Shown piece by piece: positions 25,235 through 33,005 of a stretch of 64,000 nt of DNA. This DNA is from Planctomycetaceae bacterium (GTDB lineage Bacteria; Planctomycetota; Planctomycetia; Pirellulales; Pirellulaceae), in contig JAIYDN010000078.1 in NCBI GenBank assembly GCA_027487485.1, positions 1-64,000 on the forward strand, given 5' to 3'. Each line of letters begins with the position of its first letter. Position 1 is the stretch's first letter. The notes beneath the pieces were generated by a model, which saw nothing but the letters and a program-made list of their open reading frames with translations, did no database searches and was not told the DNA's origin. The position numbers and the translations under genes are program-made.

Positions 25235-27391
25235 CTAAACTCGAATTTGGCTAAAGTCTTCAAGGGTTTCTCGTATCTTTGATCCGCTCGCACGTTCTTG
25301 CGTGGAAAAACCATCAAACGGAAGCATAGCGGTAAAGTCTATTCCTGTTCGATCAATGACTTGCTGAATGCTAATCTGAAACGTTTTGTACCCAGCAAAG
25401 ACAAACTCGAGGTCGGCAAGCTCTCGTTCTTGGCTTACTTCATAGGCTGTTGCTGAGGGGCTTCCGTCGTCTAATAGGAATGCAACTACTTTCCAAAAGG
25501 CCATTGGGATTCGAGCTCCGCGATACTCCATATCTTCATCTGAAAAGTATGGCCCCGTGAAAACGCTTACTCGCATTTGGTCTTCCCGCGTGTGGGAAAG
25601 CACATAGTTCTCAAGCCCGAGCCAAACCTTCTGGTTGACTCCAGCCATCTGCGGGCAACTATTTGTGTAGTGAAACGTATCCACATTCGCTTTCTTAGCG
25701 ATGGCAACCGTTCCCCAAACTGGATCTTCCCGTCGAACCATGTGACCTCGATCAATATTGTTTCCAACGTAGAGCTCATTGCCCCATTGATCGTCTCGAT
25801 TTAATCGTCCGTCGTAGTTCCATTTGTCGACTCTGGGCAGCCTTCTCGATTGACTTCCGTCTATGTTGGCAGCAGTAATGATTGGAAGTCGGCGGGATTG
25901 CGACATGATCACACTAAAATGTTGATACTTTAACTCATGACCGCTGCCTCCACGTCGAAGTGAACGTATGTCGTTTTCTGGTTGAGGGAGCTCTAGGGTC
26001 CAACCTTCAAGAAAATCTGGGGCATAGCCCTTTCGGTCAGTAAGCGCAGACGCAGACGTTTCGCCATCCCCAGCAGCTTCGATCTCCATGGACTCAAGAC
26101 GAGTCGATCCTCGGTACTGTCCTAAATGGACCATTTGCTGAATATCCACTTTTTCATTGGAAGCTGCTCCAGGCTTTGGACGGTCGCGAGTTGAAGTGCT
26201 TCGACTTAGGTTAGATTGTACGGCAACTAGCTTATCCGCGCGGCGTCCGTTTGAATGGCTGTTTAATACTATCTTCTCAAGCGGAGCATTTGTCAGAGCA
26301 TCCAGTTCCGAGCCTACCAAGGCAAGGTTATGTGCCCAGTTCTCACGAGGCTCAGCCCATTTACCACCATAATGCAGTCCGACGGCACATGCTACATCAG
26401 CCAAGCTCAATACTGGCGAGCCCGAATTTCCACCAAGGGTTGTCGCATCGTGCGCAAAAGTCCAATCTGGAACCACGACTTGAGGGCTAACCAATTCGCC
26501 TGGTGCAATTCGTTTGTAGCCAAATTGTGATTGGAACAATCGTTCCGACAAAGATAGCGGCACGCCGGCAGGTGGTGGTCCAGGGTAACCTACGATTAAA
26601 ACCATTCCTTGAGTTTCAAAGGGATTGATCTTCCCGAAGGAAAGCGATTCTTTTGCCGAAGAACCTGTGGCTTCAAGTTCCAGCACAACAAGGTCCAAAA
26701 CACTATGATCGATTTGCGAAGGGTTCACCGGCTTTAGTCCAGAAAATAAGACCGATTTCACTGACCGCTTGTTGCGAGAATCTACTCCATTCAATTCTCG
26801 TCCAAAGTCGATAGTTACCTTACCAAGAAGTCGCCAACCATTACTATTTCGGTTAGCGATCGCTTGTAAAACATGTCGATTCGTAACAACCCAATTTGGG
26901 CCAATCAAGAATCCGGTTCCAATATGGCGATCCGAAAGTTCAACTCTGCCCACACTTTCAAGAGATTTTTCAATCGCCTGCAACTGATGATTAAGTTTGT
27001 CGGGCCAAAGGCCAGCAACACTACTGTCGAAATCGATACGCCCGTTCGAAACAAGGAAAGAAGGTCGTGATCCGTCGGTTCGAACGATAACTTCGAGCAT
27101 TTCACCATGTTTAGGATCACTCAGCAATGATTCGTCTCTATCCCCCAAACGCTTAAGCGTCTCGCCTCCCTGTGTTCGAATTAGGCTTGCAACTTCCATT
27201 GCATCAGGGTCGTTCCAAAGATATTTCTCGACAAGTATTCCCAATGAGTCATTAACTTTTTCCATCCGTTCACTGGAACTCCCGCTTGTCTCAGCTTGAA
27301 CCGATCGTTCGGTTACTGCCGTACTCATAGGACCCGTTAAAATTCGTTCATAGTGTTCGAAGAATTTGTTATTTTGCTCGTCATTGACCAT
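25235..27391 (-). CDS. Trypsin-like protease fused to a NUC1 endonuclease
   Basis: This 718-residue protein joins two effectors. Residues 1-108 are a charged leader, then a prologue RPSFLVSNGR to ESVGRVEL (109-152) like that of the tandem protease. The S1 domain has His173 (VTNRHVL), Asp233 (VLDLVVLE) and Ser323 (LGGNSGSPV). A linker precedes a DNA/RNA non-specific endonuclease (NUC1, EndoG-like) with NNIDRGHMVRRED (catalytic His550) and YTNSCPQMAGVNQKVW, which contains the metal-site region. There is no signal peptide. Its stop codes 3 bases before nothing else in this frame; the lipase gene lies 3 bases upstream, so the two are one operon. I know of similar S1-NUC fusions in other bacteria, but their role is not settled. 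Confidence 0.9.
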   Translation of the reverse strand: MVNDEQNNKFFEHYERILTGPMSTAVTERSVQAETSGSSSERMEKVNDSLGILVEKYLWNDPDAMEVASLIRTQGGETLKRLGDRDESLLSDPKHGEMLEVIVRTDGSRPSFLVSNGRIDFDSSVAGLWPDKLNHQLQAIEKSLESVGRVELSDRHIGTGFLIGPNWVVTNRHVLQAIANRNSNGWRLLGKVTIDFGRELNGVDSRNKRSVKSVLFSGLKPVNPSQIDHSVLDLVVLELEATGSSAKESLSFGKINPFETQGMVLIVGYPGPPPAGVPLSLSERLFQSQFGYKRIAPGELVSPQVVVPDWTFAHDATTLGGNSGSPVLSLADVACAVGLHYGGKWAEPRENWAHNLALVGSELDALTNAPLEKIVLNSHSNGRRADKLVAVQSNLSRSTSTRDRPKPGAASNEKVDIQQMVHLGQYRGSTRLESMEIEAAGDGETSASALTDRKGYAPDFLEGWTLELPQPENDIRSLRRGGSGHELKYQHFSVIMSQSRRLPIITAANIDGSQSRRLPRVDKWNYDGRLNRDDQWGNELYVGNNIDRGHMVRREDPVWGTVAIAKKANVDTFHYTNSCPQMAGVNQKVWLGLENYVLSHTREDQMRVSVFTGPYFSDEDMEYRGARIPMAFWKVVAFLLDDGSPSATAYEVSQERELADLEFVFAGYKTFQISIQQVIDRTGIDFTAMLPFDGFSTQERASGSKIRETLEDFSQIRV

Positions 27392-27394
27392 GAT

Positions 27395-28426
27395 TCAAGT
27401 TTTCCTTTCCGAGGATTTTGGGGCTAACTGTGACTGAATTTTTTCAATATAGCGATCAAGCTTGTGATCGGAAAAATAATTGGGAAGCAAGCCTTCCGCC
27501 GTAGACAGAGAGTTCAAATCTAGGTCATTCAACCTATCCTTAAGCGACTCAAATTCGTTATATGTTAAAGCTTCCGCACTCGATCCTGAATTCGATTCAA
27601 GGAGCGCCGACACTTGACCATTCCCGTCAAACCTAACCAGCTTGCCTACATGAATGTACCCTGGCGGAATTCGAGGAACGACATCATCTGCATTGACGAA
27701 CCGATAGTGACGTTTCCGAAGAACCGATTGGTAAATCTCTTGGAAGCTTCGAGTGCCAACGCAAGGTTGTCCGAATGTGTAAATGCTGTGAATAGGAAAC
27801 TTTGTCTCCCACTCAATTCCTGCAATTGTCGCCAAGGCTCCACCAAGGCTATGGCCCGTCAAAAGGACTTTTCGCCCGTTAGCAATCGGCTCTATTACCT
27901 TTTCTAGATTTCTCCGAACTGACTGGAAAGCATCGAAAAATCCCCTGTGAACACTTCCATATCGCGTTGTTGTTGATAAGAGATTGAGGTTAGTAAGCCA
28001 ATCACCTACTTGTTCTGTACCTCGAAAGGCGATAAGGATAAGGGTATCATTCGAGGCGACTAAGCATTGCGAACTACCATTTTCAATAAATTTAAATACC
28101 TGGAACGACCAACGACTCAAGCACGTATCTTGGCATTTGTCCGGGCTTTCATACGCTAGTCGACTTGAGACTGCTGCCGACAACGCAGCTCTCCAAGCAA
28201 AACCTGATTGCTCCAAAGTAGTACTGTCAAATAACGCATATGGATCACTCGATACTTCTGTAGTTTGTTCCGTCTTGACACATTTTGGCTGCCCAACTTC
28301 AAACGGAATAGCATCGAACGAAACTTGCATCTCTCCTAAGGTCACGACAACCTCCAAAGGGATGTTTAGTCTCACTTTGACCTGTTGGTCCCCTGAGGTT
28401 TCCAATGAAACACCCTGCTTTTTCAT
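27395..28426 (-). CDS. Class 3 lipase (alpha/beta hydrolase)
   Basis: This 343-residue protein has a class 3 lipase core: LIAFRGTEQVGDW near the oxyanion site, the nucleophile elbow TGHSLGGALA (Ser193), YTFGQPCVG, an acid in NADDVVPRIPP (Asp247 or Asp248), and His321 in FSDHKLDRYI. It would cut acylglycerols or phospholipids. The first 60 residues are not part of the fold and carry no signal peptide, so a cytoplasmic target such as the host membrane is possible. It ends 3 bases before the trypsin-NUC1 gene, so lipase, protease and nuclease are probably made together. Confidence 0.9.
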   Translation of the reverse strand: MKKQGVSLETSGDQQVKVRLNIPLEVVVTLGEMQVSFDAIPFEVGQPKCVKTEQTTEVSSDPYALFDSTTLEQSGFAWRAALSAAVSSRLAYESPDKCQDTCLSRWSFQVFKFIENGSSQCLVASNDTLILIAFRGTEQVGDWLTNLNLLSTTTRYGSVHRGFFDAFQSVRRNLEKVIEPIANGRKVLLTGHSLGGALATIAGIEWETKFPIHSIYTFGQPCVGTRSFQEIYQSVLRKRHYRFVNADDVVPRIPPGYIHVGKLVRFDGNGQVSALLESNSGSSAEALTYNEFESLKDRLNDLDLNSLSTAEGLLPNYFSDHKLDRYIEKIQSQLAPKSSERKT

Positions 28427-28633
28427 TCGTATCCTCGCTCATACAAAATAGTGTAGTACTGAGCAGTTACTTTGAACTGCTCGACAAATATAGGTTGGCT
28501 CTGTCACTCCCACCGACGTAAGTAAAGAAAACTGTACTGCCAACCCCCTTCGAATCTTGCCTTTGGGCAGTTAATGGTGTGTTTCTAGCTAATCCACTTT
28601 CTGTTGTTCTTGGCCCTCGTATGTTCAGTGTTT

Positions 28634-29935
28634 CTAACGATACTCGCGTTCAATGAACTCAACTACTTCTGCGGATTCGTTCGCGGTTCGCTGAGTCACA
28701 GTTGGAACTGTTAGCCGTTGGCTATCGAGTGCATCTGGAAACCATCCAAAGTTCCGCACATTCCAATGATGTTTGGATATGCAATCGTCGGCTACTTTTG
28801 GAGAGTTGCCATGTACTTGAAAGGCAAACACGCTTGCAGGTAATTGTAGAAGGACGCGTCGCTGTGATTCTGTGTGGCAGCTGACGCAGTCAGTATTGAA
28901 GAAATGCGACTTCGTGGGATTGGCAACAATGTCAGGAATATCTTGGTTTTTCACAATGGCATCGAGGACATTGCTACCTGCTGCATCCTTCCCAACGATT
29001 GCCAGTTCGTCCATATTCAAGCCGTCAGCAAAAAGTACGGCGGTCGCCACGCCTTTTCGCATCGCTGCATCAGAAACAAATAGTTCCGATGCAATCGGAT
29101 TCAAGTTGTTGACTACTGGCGCGGGTGAAACTCCTTCTGGAGGAACGAAACTAAGCATTTGAGAAGGCAAAAACGGGACTCGTTTGAAGCCATTGGGACT
29201 GGGGGATAGTGCAACAAAAATCCAGGGTTCAAAATCGTTTGGCAATCCCATGATAGCCATCGCAGTCAAGTTTTTATCTGCCAAATGAGTCGAGAGAAAT
29301 TCCCTCATCGCTGTGCCCAATCCAGCGACATTAGCAGATAGTCCAGGGTGAACACCCAACGGACCGCTAGTAGAAACCCCGTTGTCTGTGCAGCGTTTCT
29401 TTAGTGCATCAACCCCTTCAAGAATCGATTTGAACTTAACTTTGTCTGGGACACCTCGCTGCCCATTTGCAGCAAAACTGAACACCATATGGACAGCAAA
29501 GTCGTGAACCACAGCCTTGCCGTTATCTTTTGTAACTGGTTGGACGATGAGACGAATCTGTGGAGAGCTGCCTAGTTTCTCGACAGTCGCTTCATTTGCT
29601 CCGGGAGCTGACGGATCGATTCGAATACCGGCAATTTTCCAGGTCCCCTTAGACTTCAAAGCAGGCTTCAATCGAATTTTCTTATCTCCAACTTTTGCGT
29701 CATCACTTTCCGCGACTTGAAGTAGCTCGCCAAAGTGTTGGTCCGACCAAATGGCTGCACCTGTACTATCTTTGAGCGAATCCATCGCTATCAATCCATC
29801 AACGTCAGCCTCGGTTTGAGGTACAGGCCAAAGCCATGAGACATCGTTCAAATCCAATTTGGGATCTACAGCTGATCCGATGGCAATCATCACGATCGAA
29901 GAGAATAAAAAAGTCGTTTGTAGAAGGATACTCAT
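28634..29935 (-). CDS. Secreted protein with one c-type heme site
   Basis: I chose ATG 29935 (433 residues), which starts a clean signal peptide (QTTFLFSSIVMIAIGSAVD); a GTG at 29980 is in frame but adds an odd leader. One heme c motif CVSCH lies at residues 350-354, in FFNTDCVSCHTESQRR. The region before it (about 30-330) has no family I recognise. The gene follows the RoxA-like gene on the same strand with a gap of 58 bases, so they likely form one operon. It may be a partner or electron carrier of that protein. Confidence 0.7.
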   Translation of the reverse strand: MSILLQTTFLFSSIVMIAIGSAVDPKLDLNDVSWLWPVPQTEADVDGLIAMDSLKDSTGAAIWSDQHFGELLQVAESDDAKVGDKKIRLKPALKSKGTWKIAGIRIDPSAPGANEATVEKLGSSPQIRLIVQPVTKDNGKAVVHDFAVHMVFSFAANGQRGVPDKVKFKSILEGVDALKKRCTDNGVSTSGPLGVHPGLSANVAGLGTAMREFLSTHLADKNLTAMAIMGLPNDFEPWIFVALSPSPNGFKRVPFLPSQMLSFVPPEGVSPAPVVNNLNPIASELFVSDAAMRKGVATAVLFADGLNMDELAIVGKDAAGSNVLDAIVKNQDIPDIVANPTKSHFFNTDCVSCHTESQRRVLLQLPASVFAFQVHGNSPKVADDCISKHHWNVRNFGWFPDALDSQRLTVPTVTQRTANESAEVVEFIEREYR

Positions 29936-29993
29936 TTGAAGTACTTTGCTAACTAGTAAAAGGTAGATCCGATCTTGCACAATCAGGCATTGC

Positions 29994-31808
29994 TTAAAGG
30001 GACTTCATGTACTCAACCAAAGCCCAACGTTCATTTTCGTCGAAAGTGCCATACATATCATGGCCTTCATTCGAGTTTCCAGGCAGCGTCGTATCAAGTA
30101 AAGTCGTTCCTGGTCCGGCTTCTATCTTGAAGCCAACTTTTTTGCTGTCGAATTCTATACTCCCTACATGGAACTCCTTTGTGCGTTTGTTCGCTGGAAG
30201 AAGTAGCTCATAGAGATTTGGAACAGAACCGTTGTGAAGATAGGGGGCAGTTGCCCAGATACCATCAAGTGGTCGACCTTTGTAAGCCAGAACTCTTTCA
30301 GTGGTTGCAACAGCCGCAGATCTAATCGCTCCGCTAGCCTCTCCAGGCAATGGATCGGATGTGGTTCGAAGGTCATTAATGTACTTGAGCGACTTGGCCT
30401 CGAATTGTTTGACGAGCACCGCAACTTGCTCTTGCGTAAGACCAAGTTCGCTGAAGAAATCAGAGATATCTTCGTCGGTAACTCGCTGGGAATCCAATTT
30501 TCCAACGATTTCCTTAACGCTGAAGATTGACGTTAGTTTGAACTCGCTCTGATCGACATCTCGGAACGGGCTAAGTAGGGCTCCTCTCGCTACATTCTGA
30601 ACAAGAGCACCTGTTGCGAGCTTCTTTGGCAGAGGATCCAAGCCCGGCAACTTTGAACCTTCCATCTTTCCGGTAATCGAGACCCGCGTCGCTGCATTGG
30701 TCGCCATTCTTGGATCAGTCTTCACTTCCGAGATTGGTGTCATGGCAACGATCACTACCCTATCCTGTTCCTTATGCGGGACGACCTCATGACACCGCAC
30801 GCAATTGTCCATGAATAGTTTTCGACCCGCAGAAATCTTATCATCATCCAAATCCTCTAGATGGCGAGGCCATTCCGGAGACCAAAGTACTTTCAGCCAA
30901 TTCTCCAATCGCAATTGATTGATTCGTCGCGCGCTAGTGCGATAGTAAGGCTTGAAGATAGATGCTTTTTCAAGATCGGTTTGGGCAAATACACCAAGCA
31001 CCTCGCCTATATTTCTACCTAATCTTTCGATGTCATTTGTGTTGGGCGCTGAGCCATTCCATTGCACTTGATTTTCCCAAGAAGTTCCCCAAAGAAAAGG
31101 AAACGACACCGGTGCATCTGGTGGTGCTGAATTCTGCGGAAGCCCTAAGTTAATCGCCGAAACACGATTAAAGATCATTCCAAAAGCATCAAGCCTTCCC
31201 CGTCCCCATCCGTGAGGTGTTCGGCTGCTTTCAATAAAAGTATTGAAGTAGCTAAGGAACGCACGATACTCGTCTTTCAAAGCTTCCTTCTCCGAGTCTG
31301 AGGCCCCCACACCCAAAACCTTGGTTGTGAATCGAGACCATTTCTCTGGGCTCAGTTGTGTTGCATTGAGCGACTCGTTGATACCTTGAAGTAGTCCCCA
31401 AGTATCGGCAAGCGTTGGCCCCCCATCAATCTGCAATCGTTTATTGTTGAACTGGATTTGACTGGTATGACAGGCGGCACAAGTCAAACCTAAATGGCGC
31501 TTTCCAGCCCAATCTACGTCTTGGACGAAGCCCACTGGGAGACCGTCGGGATTTCTGGGGCTTGCAGCGTTTTGAAGGAACCCTAGCTTCTTCAAATGTT
31601 CGCCGGAAAAAAGTTCGGCAGAATCCTCCACTTCCAAAGCTACGAACCATTCATACGGCAATAGTCTCGATCCTTGACTCGTGGTATAGAACTTTTGGCG
31701 AGTCTCTTCGTCCCAGTTTTGCTCAAGAAATTCAATGTTTTGCCCTCTTGAGACAGCATTCCAACTCAACAAAATCAACAGGAATGTAAAACCACGTTTG
31801 ATATTCAT
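29994..31808 (-). CDS. RoxA-like di-heme cytochrome c protein
   Basis: This 604-residue protein has a signal peptide (RGFTFLLILLSWNAVSRGQ) and two heme c motifs, CAACH (110-114, in GLTCAACHTSQI) and CVRCH (336-340, in LFMDNCVRCHEVVP). The text after the first heme (LQIDGGPTLADT) and the wide heme spacing fit the RoxA-like branch of the di-heme peroxidase superfamily. RoxA itself is a dioxygenase that cuts polyisoprene double bonds. Many relatives have unknown substrates. A periplasmic oxygenase acting on unsaturated chains would pair logically with a lipase, but the lipase here lacks an export signal. The start ATG 31808 is well placed for the signal. Confidence 0.85.
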   Translation of the reverse strand: MNIKRGFTFLLILLSWNAVSRGQNIEFLEQNWDEETRQKFYTTSQGSRLLPYEWFVALEVEDSAELFSGEHLKKLGFLQNAASPRNPDGLPVGFVQDVDWAGKRHLGLTCAACHTSQIQFNNKRLQIDGGPTLADTWGLLQGINESLNATQLSPEKWSRFTTKVLGVGASDSEKEALKDEYRAFLSYFNTFIESSRTPHGWGRGRLDAFGMIFNRVSAINLGLPQNSAPPDAPVSFPFLWGTSWENQVQWNGSAPNTNDIERLGRNIGEVLGVFAQTDLEKASIFKPYYRTSARRINQLRLENWLKVLWSPEWPRHLEDLDDDKISAGRKLFMDNCVRCHEVVPHKEQDRVVIVAMTPISEVKTDPRMATNAATRVSITGKMEGSKLPGLDPLPKKLATGALVQNVARGALLSPFRDVDQSEFKLTSIFSVKEIVGKLDSQRVTDEDISDFFSELGLTQEQVAVLVKQFEAKSLKYINDLRTTSDPLPGEASGAIRSAAVATTERVLAYKGRPLDGIWATAPYLHNGSVPNLYELLLPANKRTKEFHVGSIEFDSKKVGFKIEAGPGTTLLDTTLPGNSNEGHDMYGTFDENERWALVEYMKSL

Positions 31809-32372
31809 TGCCTAAACCCTCGAAAAGAGATGAATCGGGATATATTCAACCGCAAGAAGAGCTTAGCAAATCCACGAACCAAGAGTTGATTTCCGAAACA
31901 AAAAAATTCAAGAATTAACCTTTCCTTCCAATTCCATGCTCGCTGAAATCAAAATCACAGCGGAGTCCTATTTTGTGATGACCGCATTCGGTGCAAGCCC
32001 TGGACGCTATAGCGTTTGAGTCAATTTTCGCTGTGGGTTCGAATTCCCGCGCTGGCGTGGATTATCCAAGTTGACACATGCCACACCGCAAGCTGGTTGT
32101 GGTTACTGGTGCGACATTGAAGACATCCAAATTCCAGGAGCAGATCTCACCTACGTCGACGCCCTTGTTGTGACCTTAAGAACGCCAGCAACTGCACCGA
32201 TCGACCGGACACTGGGAAAAGTGTAGACATTCAAACGCTCAGGAAACGCCCTCCTTAGCGCGCTTGTACAATAACGATTGTTGTTGGACTGACCGCTCAA
32301 AGAAGTTGCCGAAATCGCTTACCATCCGAATGATTCGTAGTTTGTTCGGATCAAGGCTATATGATAGCTGCA
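31809..32372. other. Intergenic region, 564 bases, no gene seen
   Basis: The stretch separates the cytochrome operon from the HNH gene, both leftward. I see no convincing frame or RNA. It should hold the promoter of the cytochrome operon. A T-loop-like GGGTTCGAATTCCC at 32031 has no cloverleaf around it. Confidence 0.4.
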
Positions 32373-33005
32373 TTAGTAAGTTGCAGCGATTCGACCTTCT
32401 TCCCGCTGTACGAAGAAACAGTCATTCACGCTATCCGGGCAGGTATTGGATAATGGACGGAGTCGCGGCGGCCGAAGGTCATCGAGTACGGTTGGGAAAC
32501 CCATGTATTCGCGGTACTCATCAGGCATTGAGGCCCGCAAGCCTTCGAGAACCCGAATCCATCGAAACCGAGCCTCGACTCGTGTCTGCATGTTAAGCGC
32601 CAGTGCGTCGGCAATCTTGATGCCTTGCTTGTTAAGCGGCTCGATTGTTCCCGTTTTCTTAACCACCAGACAGTCACCGTACGCAACTTGGCCAGGATCA
32701 GCAATGCCGATGATGTCCGATTTCGCTAGATTGCATCGAGCACATGCATAGAGCAGGTTCGTGTACTCGCAACTCAGATCAGGTGCGACCGAAACCGGAA
32801 GGAAGTGGTCGATATTGAAAGCAACATCGTCCGAGCACCATCTCTCGCGATTCAGACAATAGACGCAGCGGTATAGGAACTCATCGCGCAACCATGGCCG
32901 ATAGCTTTCGTAGTTGGTGTAACCAACCGGGCCATGCCGTCGCTCGTGTGGCTCCATCGGATAATCAAAGCCTTGAATCACGTTCGTCACCTTTATTCGC
33001 GGCAT
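32373..33005 (-). CDS. HNH endonuclease paired with a methyltransferase
   Basis: This 210-residue protein has a zinc-type HNH nuclease fold: CVYC (47-50), FNIDHFLPVS with catalytic His67, Asn83, and CARCNLAK (88-95), which supplies the second Cys pair. Its start lies inside the methyltransferase gene (41-base overlap), so the two are translated together. A methyltransferase followed by an HNH nuclease suggests a type II-like restriction-modification unit, with this protein as the cutting partner. Specificity cannot be read from the sequence. Confidence 0.85.
   Translation of the reverse strand: MPRIKVTNVIQGFDYPMEPHERRHGPVGYTNYESYRPWLRDEFLYRCVYCLNRERWCSDDVAFNIDHFLPVSVAPDLSCEYTNLLYACARCNLAKSDIIGIADPGQVAYGDCLVVKKTGTIEPLNKQGIKIADALALNMQTRVEARFRWIRVLEGLRASMPDEYREYMGFPTVLDDLRPPRLRPLSNTCPDSVNDCFFVQREEGRIAATY

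Noticed and set aside
32031-32048. T-loop-like GGGTTCGAATTCCC
   Set aside because: TTCGAA is self-complementary and no acceptor, D-arm or anticodon arm can be built around it, so it is not a tRNA.
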